64,000 nt of DNA from an uncultured Planctomycetia bacterium. GTDB lineage: Bacteria > Planctomycetota > Phycisphaerae > Phycisphaerales > SM1A02. Each line of letters starts with the position of its first letter. Within the stretch, counting starts at the first letter, position 1. The DNA is taken from contig CALMPF010000001.1 in the NCBI GenBank assembly GCA_937871505.1, positions 1 to 64,000 on the forward strand, given 5' to 3'. Below are positions 1 to 8,855 of the stretch, one piece after another. The translations under genes and the position numbers were made by a program. Under the pieces are notes generated by a model. It saw nothing but the letters and a program-made list of their open reading frames with translations, was not told the origin of the DNA and did no database searches.

Positions 1-258
1 GAAGCGGCCCTGACTCACCAGCACGTTCGCGAGGCCGTGGAGCGACGCCGCGACTTCGGCGTGGTCGCGCGTGCCGTACGCCTTCTCCTTGATCGCGATC
101 GAGTCGCGATACGCCTGTTCCGCCTCCTTGAAGCGGCCCTGCCTCACCAGCACGTTCGCGAGGCCGTGGAGCGACGCCGCGACTGAGGCGTGGTCGCGCG
201 TGCCGTACGCCTTCTCCGAAACTGCGACGGAGTCTCGGGCAGCGCTCTCTGCTTCGCT
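1..258 (-). repeat. Tandem 129-bp units encoding TPR repeats
   Basis: Two adjacent 129-bp units (1-129 and 130-258) are almost identical at the nucleotide level over most of their length and encode 43-residue TPR units (motif EAEQAYRDSIAIKEKAYG). A third, diverged unit lies just upstream in the gene. Near-identity at DNA level suggests recent duplication. The array continues past the left edge. Confidence 0.8.
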
Positions 259-2196
259 GAAGTTCCCAGCATCAAGGCGAGCATCGGCAAGAAGCATGAG
301 GATGGTCGCCCTCTTGTCGTCCGGCCACGCCGCGACAGCGCACTGCTCGATCGCCTGGAGCCTTGGGCGAATCCAGCCCCGCTGCCGCGTCCCGTCCGAA
401 ATGGCCCGTACCGCGGGCAGGGCCTCATCCCAGCAGGCACCGTCGATGAGGTGGCGAACCGCTTCGATCCACACGATGTACGGGGCCCCGCGCTGGGCGC
501 GGTCCAACCACCATCGACCCAACGTGGCCCGACCGGCGACGGTCCAGACTGGTCCGCCCGACCGCCTCGAGATCGTCTGGGTCACCAGAGGGTGGACGGC
601 GTAGCCAAGGTCGGCAAACTGGGTGAGCAAGCCGCGATCGATCAGCGTCTGATCGCCCCGGCCGAGTTGAGCGATGACCTCGCGGGGGACGGGCAAGCCG
701 ATCGCCGTGCACTCGCCGAGGAGTCGCCGCGGCTCATCGCCAAGCCGCTTGATCAAGGCCGTCAGCAGCAGGTCGGCCTCCGCCTTGGTTGGCACTCCCG
801 CGAGGGCTGGCTCGACGATCGTCGCCAGCACCTCGTCGTCGGAACTGAACGAGTCGATGCGCCGGCCGAGCCGCTCCTCCTCCAGAGAAAGCAGGCCGTC
901 CAGCCACTCGACGGAGCGCGGATGGCCGCTGAGCCGCTCCCTGGCCAAGGTTGCCCGGATCGAGGCGGGGAGTCGCTGCAACGCCCCGAACCACCCGGTC
1001 ATCCTGAAGATCTCGGCCTCGGAGCACGGAGGGACCTCCGTCCAGAGACCCTGCATTCCCTCGGGGCGATATCGGGTGGTGACCAGGAGCGTGACGTCAT
1101 GACTCGCCGCTCCCGCCGCGAGCGCTGTGAAGAACGCCGCCGTCTCATCGCTGATCCAGCCGATGCGTCCATCCGCTGGGGCAGCCTCGAGATCGACCTG
1201 AAGCGTCTCCGCGTTATCGATGTAGATCGTGCCATGGCGTGCGACATCGAGAAGCCGCTCCGCCAAGGCCGCTCCGCGCTCGGTGGCGGTGGTTCGCTTG
1301 TCGATGGCGGCCATCAGGCGATCCCACTCGGCGGGCCGTCGAGGATGGGCCTCGACGGCTGCGTGGACTCGGGCTCGGAGCCACTCCATCGCGGAGTGCC
1401 GATCTGGCCGATCCTCCTGCCCGGCGGCGAGCGGCAGGACGACAACTTCCTTCTGGATCCGACTCTCCTCCGAGCCGTGGAGAATGCGGACGAGCCGGAT
1501 CATCGTCGCCGTCTTTCCGAGCCCCCCGAGACCGAAGAGCCCGACCACGCGCGAGCGTGATGCGTCGCTTCGGAGACTCGCCAGCAGACGGCGCCGGCCG
1601 ATGAAGCCGTGGGTGAGCACCTGAAGTCCATGGAGGGCAACCGGTCTGCGCTCGAGGGCCTGGTACTGCCTCGCATCGAGCGGGCGCGTGACATCCGCGA
1701 TCGGCGCGTCGGGTCCACGGTGGTAGAGGCCCAGCAGCGACCACGCGAGCGGAAAGCAGCGCGGGCCCTCGGGCGTCGCGATCGGCGCCTGCGTCCGCCG
1801 CCGCGCCTCGCGGACGGCGTGGAGCGTCCTTCCGCTCACCCGAATCGCCTCGAAGAGGGCTCGATCGACCTCGACCGCCAGCGGGTCCGGGACCGGCCCA
1901 AAGTACCCGAGCACCTGGGGGATCCCGCGTCGATGGAACTCGGCAGCGATGATCGGGGCTCTCCTTGTCGCCACTCCCCACTCACGTCCCGGTGCGGGAT
2001 CGCCTGCCACCGCCCCCTCACCCGCCGTGCCGCTTCCGAAGCAGCAGGAGAGCCACACCGCGCCGGGAAGCCTGCCCTCCGGATCGCGCAGGGCGGCGAT
2101 GACCTCGGGGCATGGGACGTTGATCGGTCCACCCTGCTCGTTCTCGAAGATGAGGCAACCGGGGATGAGCTTGCCCCGGTCCCGTGGACAGGTTGA
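1..2196 (-). pseudogene. CHAT protease-NTPase-TPR protein, N-terminus lost to an IS element, C-terminus outside the window
   Basis: The minus strand is open in one frame from 2196 down to base 1. Reading 5' to 3' it encodes the C-terminal half of a CHAT (caspase-like) domain with the cysteine motif VWLSCCFGSG (Cys codons at 2041-2046). A P-loop NTPase follows, with Walker A GLGGLGKT at 1510-1533 and Walker B TIYIDNAE near 1212-1235, in the style of NB-ARC/STAND proteins. It ends in tetratricopeptide repeats (units at 1-129 and 130-258 are nearly identical). The frame begins directly after the transposase stop codon at 2197-2199, with no plausible start, and the CHAT His-Gly-His motif that should precede the Cys is absent. 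No continuation is seen on the far side of the IS, so I infer insertion plus deletion. CHAT-NTPase-TPR proteins are known in bacterial signalling and defence. A downstream internal start producing an NTPase-TPR protein cannot be excluded. Confidence 0.75.
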
Positions 2197-2512
2197 TTAT
2201 GCCGCACTGGCGGCGGAAATGGAACGGAGCTCGAACTCGATCGGACTCAGGTACCCGAGGGTGGAATGCCTCCGCTCGATGTTGTAGAAGGACTCGATCC
2301 ACTCGCCGATGACGCGTCGCGCCTCAGCGAGGGTTGCGAAGCGGACGCGATCGAGCAGCTCGGCGGTGAGCGTGCTGAAGAAGCTCTCGACCACGGCGTT
2401 GTCCCAGCAGTCGCCCTTGCGACTCATGCTGGCGATGGCGCGGCATCGGGCGAGCGCGCAGCACGCGCGTCGGGCGGGCCTCGGGATGGTCGTGGAGCTC
2501 CTGCGCAATCAT
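2197..2512 (-). pseudogene. IS3-family OrfB transposase remnant (internal deletion and frameshift)
   Basis: The C-terminal part reads [20 protein letters not shown] followed by [19 protein letters not shown]. This is the standard end of an IS3-family integrase core and includes the third acidic residue of the DDE triad (Glu in NAVVESFF). A short N-terminal OrfB piece ([14 protein letters not shown]) is present at about 2450-2512 in another frame. Everything between, including the first two catalytic Asp residues, is gone, so the enzyme is dead. The stop TAA at 2197-2199 forms the junction with the CHAT gene. Confidence 0.75.
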
Positions 2513-2529
2513 CGGACGCGTCTCGGCGT

Positions 2530-2832
2530 TCAGAGGGACTGGCCCGCAAGCTTTTTTAGAATGCGGTTCGCGATGGTCAGCTCGCCGATCACGCGGTCGC
2601 GCTCGGCAAGCTCCCGCTCCAGGCGCTCGGCCTCACGGTCGGCCGCGGCCTTGCCGGCGCCCGAGGCGATCCCCGCCTTGCCGGCGTCGAGGAACTGGTC
2701 GCGGTAGCGGTACAGCGTCGGCTCGGAGATGCCCAGCCGCCGCGCGAGCTTCGCCGCGGGCTCCTCGCGCCGCAGAAGGCACAGCACCGCCTCGGTCCGC
2801 TGCTCCGATGTCAGGCTTGATTGTCTTCCCAT
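2530..2832 (-). CDS. IS3-family transposase OrfA (helix-turn-helix)
   Basis: This encodes a 100-residue protein with the usual IS3 OrfA layout: an N-terminal helix-turn-helix (EPAAKLARRLGISEPTLYRY) that binds IS ends, followed by a leucine-zipper-like helix (ADREAERLERELAERDRVI) ending in the family hallmark IANRILKKL. The ATG at 2832 (MGRQSSLTSEQ) fits the family start better than the longer frame opening at 2892. OrfB, which should follow by a -1 frameshift, is deleted, so OrfA is a relic but may still bind DNA. Confidence 0.75.
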   Translation of the reverse strand: MGRQSSLTSEQRTEAVLCLLRREEPAAKLARRLGISEPTLYRYRDQFLDAGKAGIASGAGKAAADREAERLERELAERDRVIGELTIANRILKKLAGQSL

Positions 2833-2892
2833 CGGTGTCGTCTCGCTTCGTGCTGCCGCAGTCTTCCACCGCGCCACGAGCCCGCGACCCAT

Positions 2893-3132
2893 GCCCCTTC
2901 AAGGGGGTGAGCCCGGGGGTTTGGGGGGCTGGCGGCGAAGCCGCCAAACGGAACTTCGGACAGCGCACGGCGCGGCGCAAGGGCCGCGCGGGACGTCGTC
3001 ATCATCTCATGGGGTCATTCCGGGGGACTGCGGACGATACAGCCACCCTCTCCGTGTCATCCGCTCCGTGCCACCGAGGTCGGCTCTGCGAAGTCGGTGT
3101 CGCCTCCCGATCCACTACGATCGCGGCGGCCC
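2893..3132. other. Gene-free spacer with a short hairpin
   Basis: This spacer lies between the IS remnant and prmC. It holds a 7-bp perfect stem (TGGCGGC, loop GAA, GCCGCCA) near 2929-2945 and a CCCCTT/AAGGGG inversion near 2893-2906. No coding frame is credible. The 5' part of the interrupted CHAT gene is not found here. Confidence 0.4.
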
Positions 3133-4110
3133 ATGACCGCCGCCGAACCTGCCAATGCGCCGAGCCGTCGCTGGACGACGCGCGAGCTGCTTCGCTGGAT
3201 GACCGAGCACTTTCGGCAGCGGCAGGTCGACTCGCCGCGGGTCTGCGCCGACATGCTGCTCGGGCACGTGCTCGGCTGCGAGCGGATGCGGCTCTACATG
3301 GAGGCCGATCGGCCGGCGTCGCCGACGGAGCTGACGGCGCTCCGCGCGCTGGTGGCGCGCGCGGCTCGCCATGAGCCGGTGCAGCACCTCGTCGGGCATG
3401 CGTGGTTCTTCACGCGGCGCTTCGAGGTCGATCGCTCGACGATGATCCCGCGTCCCTGCACCGAGCGCCTCGTGGAGCTCGCGCTCGAATCGCTCCGGGC
3501 CCGCACGCACCAGCGCCCCATCGACGGCGCGCCGACAGACTTCGAGAGCGGCGACGCCGACGGCGGCGGACCGGCTCCCCGCATCCTCGATCTCTGCACC
3601 GGAACCGGGTGCATCGCGATCTCGCTCGCGGCGCAGCTTCCGGGAGCGACGGTCGTCGCCACGGACGTCGCGCCGGATGCGCTCGCGCTCGCCCGTCGGA
3701 ATGCCGAAGCCCATCGCGTCGCCGAACGCATCGAGTTTCGCGAAGGATCGCTCTGGGAGACCGTCACGGTCGATGAGCGGTTCGACGTGATCTGCGCCAA
3801 CCCGCCGTACATCCCCGATGCGGAGTGGCCCGACGTCGCGCCGAACGTGCGCGACTGGGAGCCCGCGCGGGCGCTGCGCGGCGGCGCTGACGGGCTCGAC
3901 TTCGTGCGGCCGATCGCAGAAGGAGCTCCACGCCACCTCGCCCCCTCCGGGACGCTCCTGATCGAGATCGCGAGCTGCACCGCAGAGGCGGTCTGCCGAC
4001 TGCTGGCGGCGGTGGGGCTTCCGGGCACGGTCCTCCCCGACCACGACGGGCTGCTCCGCGTCGCCCGCGCTCTGCGGAGGCCGGCCGCCCCGTCCGCTGC
4101 GGAAGCGTGA
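3133..4110 (+). CDS. prmC: Peptide chain release factor N5-glutamine methyltransferase
   Basis: PrmC (HemK) methylates the Gln of the GGQ motif in release factors RF1 and RF2, using S-adenosylmethionine. The 325-residue product has the N-terminal helical release-factor binding domain (residues about 10-90), the linker motif HEPVQHLVG with FEVDRSTMIPRPCTE, then a Rossmann methyltransferase domain with SAM motif LDLCTGTGCIAISLA and catalytic NPPYIP. Size is slightly above the usual 280 because of an Asp/Gly-rich insert just before the SAM motif. ATG at 3133 is chosen over upstream starts because family N-termini begin near the WTTRELLRW helix. No strong ribosome binding site is seen. It is a single gene, convergent with the cupin gene 2 bp away. 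Confidence 0.93.
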   Translation: MTAAEPANAPSRRWTTRELLRWMTEHFRQRQVDSPRVCADMLLGHVLGCERMRLYMEADRPASPTELTALRALVARAARHEPVQHLVGHAWFFTRRFEVDRSTMIPRPCTERLVELALESLRARTHQRPIDGAPTDFESGDADGGGPAPRILDLCTGTGCIAISLAAQLPGATVVATDVAPDALALARRNAEAHRVAERIEFREGSLWETVTVDERFDVICANPPYIPDAEWPDVAPNVRDWEPARALRGGADGLDFVRPIAEGAPRHLAPSGTLLIEIASCTAEAVCRLLAAVGLPGTVLPDHDGLLRVARALRRPAAPSAAEA

Positions 4111-4112
4111 GC

Positions 4113-4643
4113 TCAGCGGTCGATCTGCCCGAACGCGCGCAGCCCCGCCGCGACCTCCGGGCTCCGGGCCGCTGCGACGCGCGGATCGACGACCTCGACG
4201 TCCGAAGGATCGACCGAGACGAAGACGGTCGTCGCCAGCAGCGCCCACGCGCCGCCGGGCCGGATGCGCGAGACGTGGGTCGTGCCTCCGGGAATCAGCA
4301 ACTGCGGGCGCATCCCGGCGGCGAGATCGCTCCCGACCGTGATCGTCTCGGCCCCGCCGCCGGTCCGGAGCAGGAGGACCTCGAGCGGATCGCCGAGATA
4401 GTGGTGATAGAGCTGGTCGGCGCGGATCCGGTGGAGGCCCATCGGCGTGTTGGCCGTTACGAGAAAGTACATCGCGTCGCCCGCGGTGCGCGGCGCTGCC
4501 GCGGCGCCCGGATCGCCGTAGGCCGCCGGAAGTGCAGCGGGCGGGATGCGCACCGAACTGCGGTAGGTCTCGCGGACGAGACCGCAGGTCGGGTGCTCGA
4601 CGAGACCGAGCAGACGCACGATTTCGGAGGGCTCAAGCGGCAT
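4113..4643 (-). CDS. Cupin_5 (DUF985) family protein
   Basis: The 176-residue protein matches the Cupin_5/DUF985 family, which includes yeast YML079w and is a single-domain beta-barrel. Visible family features are the opening EIVRLLGLVEHPTCGLVRET, YFLVTANTPMGLHRIRADQLYH, the GDPLEVLLL strand, and PGGTTHVSRI followed by ALLATTVFVSV. Family function is unsettled, with sugar or small-molecule binding proposed. The start ATG at 4643 (MPLEPSEIV) removes a low-quality 30-residue extension. It is convergent with prmC and followed upstream by the receiver-domain gene on the same strand, with about 170 bp between them. Confidence 0.85.
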   Translation of the reverse strand: MPLEPSEIVRLLGLVEHPTCGLVRETYRSSVRIPPAALPAAYGDPGAAAAPRTAGDAMYFLVTANTPMGLHRIRADQLYHHYLGDPLEVLLLRTGGGAETITVGSDLAAGMRPQLLIPGGTTHVSRIRPGGAWALLATTVFVSVDPSDVEVVDPRVAAARSPEVAAGLRAFGQIDR

Positions 4644-4815
4644 GGGGGCTTCGTCGCTCAGGCGTCGGGACGCTCGGGGTCGGCGGCCAGGGAGTGGACC
4701 GCGCGATGCGCCGGCGGCCAGCGCCCAGCGCACCGCGCTCGCCGCCTCCCGGCCGGCGCCGAGAGTCGCAGGGGCCCGGAACCGCGCTGCGCGGACCGCG
4801 TTGATCGGCGCCCGC

Positions 4816-6765
4816 TCATCCGGCGGTCAGCGCCTTCCGGACCTCGTCGAGGAGCTGGGAGACCTGGAAGGGCTTGAAGAGGAAGCAGTGAAGGCCCTCC
4901 TGGCTCGAGCGCACGATCGAGTGGTGCGGGTCGTAACCGAAGCCGGTCATCAGGATGACCGGCGTCTGGGGACTGGCGTCCTTGCTCGCGCGGAAGACCT
5001 CGTAGCCGTTGCGATCGGGCATCCGGACATCCGAGACGACGAGGTCGTACGCGCGCCGCTCCTCCGCCGCCGCGCGGATGCGCTCGATCGCCTCGAGGCC
5101 GTCCCGACAGACATCGACGATCGCCCCCTTCTTGGAGAGGATGGCGAGGATCGTCTGACGGATCATCGCCTCGTCGTCGGCGACGAGGACGCGCCGGCCC
5201 GCGAGCACGGCGTCGGAGCTGTCATCGGCGAGCGCCTCGGCGACGCCGAGGAGCGTCTGCGGTCCGGCGACGCTGGTTTCGAGCCGCGCCTTGGCGCCGG
5301 CGAGCGACTCCATGATCTGATCGAGGCGCTGCGCGGCCTCGGCATCGCCGCCCAGCCGCGCCCGCAGCGCCGTCACCTGCGCGGCGATGTCGTCCATCGG
5401 CTGGCGGAGCTCTCCGGCGACGGCCTGGGCGAGCTCGTCGCGCGTCGTCGAACGCTCGCGGACGACCAGCTCGAGCGTCGTCAGCGCCTGGGCGATGTAG
5501 CGGCCGTAGAGCTCCGCCACGCTCCGATCGTCGTCGGAGAAGCGCCCGGTCTCGGCGCTCTCGAGGTTGAGGACGCCGACGACCCGCTCCTGCGAGAGCA
5601 GCGGGACCGTCAATGAGCTGCGGGCCTCGTCGAGGCCGGAGCGATAGAGCGGGTCGCGCCGGGTGTCGGGACAGATGTAGCTCCGCCCGGTCGCGGCGAC
5701 GAGGCCGGTGATGCCGTTGCCCTGAGCGGTGGCGAACATCGACTCGCCGATGGAGAGCGGCCGGATGCCCAGCGCGATCACCAGCTCCAGCTTGCCGCTG
5801 GCCCGATCGAGCAGCCGCACTTCAAACGCCTCGTGCCCGACGACCGCGTGGAGGCCGTGGATCACCGCCCGCTCCAGCGCCCGGAGCCGATCGACCGGGG
5901 TGACCGACGGACCGCCCCCCGCGTCGATCCGCAGCAGCTCCTCGCCGCTGGCCTGGGCCGAATCGAGGCGCTCCTGCATCCGCCGCGAGGCGGTGATGTC
6001 CCAGAGGACGCCGACCACGGCATCGATGCGCGGCGGCGGAGGCGCGGTCTCGTCGGCACTCGCTGCGGAGTCCTCCGTCGCGCCGCGCCCGCTCGACGCG
6101 CCCTCGTCCGCAGGACGGCCTGCCTCGCCGACCGAGGGCGCCGGCGAGACGATGAGCTCGAACCACGAGCCCCCTCCGCGAAACGCCATTCGCCGACTCG
6201 GCGCGCCTCCGGCGCCGCGCGAACCTGCACCGCGATCGCTCAGCCATTCGGGTCCCCTGTCCGCGGTGCGATCGCCCGATCGATCCGCACCATGACCGCC
6301 GAGCGGACCTGCCGGAGCGGGGCCCAGCAGCGCCGCGCCGCTCGCGGGCGGCGCCGCCGCGGCCGCGTTGAAGGAACGGATCGCCTCGACGCATCCGTCG
6401 GCGAAGCGCCGAAGCATCTCCGCGTCGCGCTGCGAGAGCGCCGCGTTCATCCAGAGGACCTCGCCCGACTCATGCACCAGCCCGACCCCCTGACCGAGCG
6501 CCTCGACGATCCGGGCGGCATGCTGGAGCCCGACGACGGCTCCCGCGAGACGCCCCGCGCCGCCGAGGATCACGCTGCCGGGGATGCCGGAGGCGATGCG
6601 GGTGGCGGTGGCGAGGTCGGGCGCTTCGACGACGTCGAAGTGCCCTCGCATTGACGCGAGGGCATCCTCGTCGAGACTCTCCGGCGACGCGCCACCGCTG
6701 CGCCCGGCGATCGGCGCCGCAACGGCATCTCGGACGATCACGAGTCTCGGGCGGATCGCGGACAT
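4816..6765 (-). CDS. PAS/GAF/receiver protein with a histidine-less HisKA-like segment
   Basis: This 649-residue cytosolic signalling protein has, in order: an N-terminal region with PAS-like character (GVGLVHESGEVLWMNAAL, about 90-160), a long Gly/Ala/Pro-rich insert, a GAF domain (IGESMFATAQGNGITGLVAA to VVGVLNLESAETGRFSDDD, about 300-430), and a coiled segment AVAGELRQPMDDIAAQV. It ends in a receiver domain (VLVADDEAMIRQ, phosphoacceptor Asp in VVSDVRMPDRNG, Thr in VILMTGF, Lys in FLFKPF; about 520-649). The coiled segment resembles a HisKA H-box, but the phosphorylatable His is replaced by Gly, and no HATPase domain exists. It probably acts as a signal-receiving adaptor. Start ATG 6765 (MSAIRPRLVIV) is preferred to the longer frame. 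Confidence 0.8.
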   Translation of the reverse strand: MSAIRPRLVIVRDAVAAPIAGRSGGASPESLDEDALASMRGHFDVVEAPDLATATRIASGIPGSVILGGAGRLAGAVVGLQHAARIVEALGQGVGLVHESGEVLWMNAALSQRDAEMLRRFADGCVEAIRSFNAAAAAPPASGAALLGPAPAGPLGGHGADRSGDRTADRGPEWLSDRGAGSRGAGGAPSRRMAFRGGGSWFELIVSPAPSVGEAGRPADEGASSGRGATEDSAASADETAPPPPRIDAVVGVLWDITASRRMQERLDSAQASGEELLRIDAGGGPSVTPVDRLRALERAVIHGLHAVVGHEAFEVRLLDRASGKLELVIALGIRPLSIGESMFATAQGNGITGLVAATGRSYICPDTRRDPLYRSGLDEARSSLTVPLLSQERVVGVLNLESAETGRFSDDDRSVAELYGRYIAQALTTLELVVRERSTTRDELAQAVAGELRQPMDDIAAQVTALRARLGGDAEAAQRLDQIMESLAGAKARLETSVAGPQTLLGVAEALADDSSDAVLAGRRVLVADDEAMIRQTILAILSKKGAIVDVCRDGLEAIERIRAAAEERRAYDLVVSDVRMPDRNGYEVFRASKDASPQTPVILMTGFGYDPHHSIVRSSQEGLHCFLFKPFQVSQLLDEVRKALTAG

Positions 6766-7131
6766 GTCCACGCGGACCCTGCAATCGTGCCTCCCGCTCC
6801 GCCGATGGCACCACGCGCCATCGAAGCATCCGCTGCGCGCGGCGCTCGATCTGGATCGAATCGGCGCTCCGCCGATCCGCGTCCCGTGACCGATGCCGGC
6901 GGCGTTCGGAGCCGACACACGAAGCAGGAGTGTAGCGGCGCGCCCGCCGGTCGATCTCGCATGGACCGTCGCCGTGCCGCTCTCGCGTCGATCTGCGGCG
7001 CTGCGCCCGACGGTGAGAGGGGTCCTGAGCTGGTGCAGGTATGATCGTCGCTTCTCGCGACGGCGCTCGGAGATCGCCCGGCAGCCGCGGCGCGAGACCG
7101 GCGAGGCTCATCCGCCGGCGCAGGACCCCGC
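6766..7131. other. Divergent intergenic region, no gene seen
   Basis: 366 bp separate the minus-strand receiver gene from the plus-strand ABC operon. Promoters for both must lie here, but no clear -35/-10 pair, hairpin or small gene could be supported. Confidence 0.4.
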
Positions 7132-8127
7132 ATGGTCGAGGCACACGGACTCACCCGCCACTACGGTGCCAGAACCGCCGTCGAAGGACTCTCCTTCGCC
7201 GTCCCGCGCGGCTCGATCACAGGCTTTCTCGGACCGAACGGCGCGGGCAAGACGACGACGCTCCGGATGCTCGTCGGGGTCCTGCTCCCGAGCGCCGGAT
7301 CGATCAAGATCCATGGGATCGACCTCGGAGCCGAGCCTCGGCGAGCGCGGCGGCTGATCGGGTACCTCCCGGAGACGACGCCGAACTACCCGGAGCTCCG
7401 CGTGGAGCAGTACCTGCGCTTCCGCGGTCGGCTCCAAGGTCTCGGAGGCGGGGAGCTCCGGATCGCCGTCGATCGCTGGATCGATCGCTGCGAGCTCGGT
7501 ACGGTCCGCCGGCGGCTGATCGGAGCGCTCTCGAAGGGCTTCAGGCAGCGGGTGGGCCTCGCGGCGGCGCTGGTCCACGATCCCGCGGTTCTGGTCCTCG
7601 ATGAGCCTGGCTCCGGCCTCGATCCCGCCCAGGTGATCGAGTTCCGCGGCATTCTCCGCGGCCTCGCGGGGAGTCGCACGGTGATCCTCTCCAGCCACGT
7701 GCTCACCGAGATCGAGGCGGTCTGCGATCGCGTCCTGATGATCGCCCATGGGCGCCTCGTCGCGGCGGACACGATCGAGGGACTCCGCCGGCGCGGCGGC
7801 ATCGCGGGCGGACCGGGCGGTCGCATCGTGGTCGAGACGCTCGGAGAGCGCGTCGACGCGCTGCGGGCGATCGCCGGGGTCGCCGAAGCGCATGTGCTGC
7901 GGCGCGACGGACCCTGGGTCCGGCAGGCGGTCGTCGCGGCCGATCCGGAGAGCGACCTGCGCGAGCGCGTCGCCCGCGCTCTGGCCGCCACGGGGACGGC
8001 GGTCCGCGAGCTCGCCCCGAGCCTCCCCTCGCTTGAAGAGCTCTTCCTCGCCCTCGCCGGCGGCGCGGCGGAGGACGCGGTCGCAGGCTCCACGCCCGCC
8101 TCGGTGAGCGCCGGAGCGCGGCGATGA
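7132..8127 (+). CDS. ABC transporter ATP-binding protein, GldA-like
   Basis: This is the first gene of a four-gene operon. The 331-residue ATPase has Walker A GPNGAGKTTT, a Q-loop region GYLPETTPNYPELRV, a signature-type segment GALSKGFRQRVGLAAAL, Walker B AVLVLDEPGSGLDP and the H-loop SSHVL, followed by a C-terminal regulatory extension of about 100 residues. It resembles ATPases paired with GldF/GldG permeases in gliding-motility or exopolysaccharide-linked transporters and with Nos/CcmA-type exporters. Its stop overlaps the permease start by 4 bp, so the two are translationally coupled. The substrate is unknown. Confidence 0.88.
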   Translation: MVEAHGLTRHYGARTAVEGLSFAVPRGSITGFLGPNGAGKTTTLRMLVGVLLPSAGSIKIHGIDLGAEPRRARRLIGYLPETTPNYPELRVEQYLRFRGRLQGLGGGELRIAVDRWIDRCELGTVRRRLIGALSKGFRQRVGLAAALVHDPAVLVLDEPGSGLDPAQVIEFRGILRGLAGSRTVILSSHVLTEIEAVCDRVLMIAHGRLVAADTIEGLRRRGGIAGGPGGRIVVETLGERVDALRAIAGVAEAHVLRRDGPWVRQAVVAADPESDLRERVARALAATGTAVRELAPSLPSLEELFLALAGGAAEDAVAGSTPASVSAGARR

Positions 8128-8855
8128 ATCCCGGGCTTCTCAAGGTCACCGGGGCGATCGCCCGACGCGAGGCGATCTCGGCCTTCGGGACCCCGTCGGG
8201 GTGGGTCGTCGCGGCAATCCTGCTCGTGCCGGCGGGGATCGTCTTCGCGGCGGCGACCTTCCAGCCGGGCGGACCGGCGACGCTGCGGGAGGTCTTCCAG
8301 GCGCTGGGGTGGTCGATGCTCTTCGTCGCCCCCGCAATCACGATGCGCTCGATCAGCGAGGAGCTTCGCCAGGGGACGTTCGAGCTCCTTCTCGCGACCC
8401 CGGCGACGGAAGCGGGCATCGTGCTGGGCAAGTTCGTCGGCGCGATGGCGCAGATCGCCGCGGCGCTGGCGCCGACGGCGCTGCTTGCGCTGGCGCTCGA
8501 GCTGCACGGTCGGCCCGACTGGGGCGAGCTCCTCTGCGGGTGGGTCGGGCTGCTCCTCGCCGGAGGGCTCTATGCCTCCTCGGGAGTGCTCTTCTCGGCG
8601 CTGACCACCAGCCAGCTCGTCGCCTACCTCTCGACGCTCTTCTTCTGGCTCGTCGTCGCGATGTCGGCGCGGCTGGTCGTGCAGCACGCGCCGCCGTGGC
8701 TCGCGGCGATCGTCCATGGGGCCGATCCGCTCGCGCGGCTCCGCGACTTCACCCTCGGGCTCTTCGATACCGCCCACGTGGCGTTCTTCGTGCTGGCGAC
8801 GATCGCGGCGCTGGCGGGAGCGGCGATCGTCCTCCGGGCGAGGAGGCTGTCGTGA
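8124..8855 (+). CDS. ABC transporter permease, GldF-like
   Basis: The 243-residue integral membrane protein has about six hydrophobic segments (WVVAAILLVPAGIVFAAATF; MLFVAPAITM; IAAALAPTALLALALEL; WVGLLLAGGLYASSGVLF; LVAYLSTLFFWLVVAM; HVAFFVLATIAALAGAAIVL). It contains the ABC-2/GldF family loop RSISEELRQGTFELLLATP that contacts the ATPase. It starts inside the ATPase stop codon and ends overlapping the GTG start of the GldG-like gene, so all are expected to be made together. Confidence 0.85.
   Translation: MNPGLLKVTGAIARREAISAFGTPSGWVVAAILLVPAGIVFAAATFQPGGPATLREVFQALGWSMLFVAPAITMRSISEELRQGTFELLLATPATEAGIVLGKFVGAMAQIAAALAPTALLALALELHGRPDWGELLCGWVGLLLAGGLYASSGVLFSALTTSQLVAYLSTLFFWLVVAMSARLVVQHAPPWLAAIVHGADPLARLRDFTLGLFDTAHVAFFVLATIAALAGAAIVLRARRLS

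Larger units (their letters stand above)
2185..2895 (-). mobile_element. Decayed IS3-family insertion sequence
   Basis: The segment carries an intact-looking OrfA (2530-2832) and only the two ends of OrfB (within 2197-2512). About 200 codons of the DDE integrase core are missing and the two OrfB ends lie in different frames. The outer limits are estimates. Both ends contain a TGGA sequence (2184 on plus, about 2865 on minus) that could be remnant inverted termini, but the match is poor and no target duplication was confirmed. It abuts the truncated CHAT gene and cannot transpose on its own. Confidence 0.7.

Noticed and set aside
2185..2895. Exact IS inverted repeats and target site duplication
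   Set aside because: Only a weak TGGA match was found at the two ends. The boundaries remain estimates.
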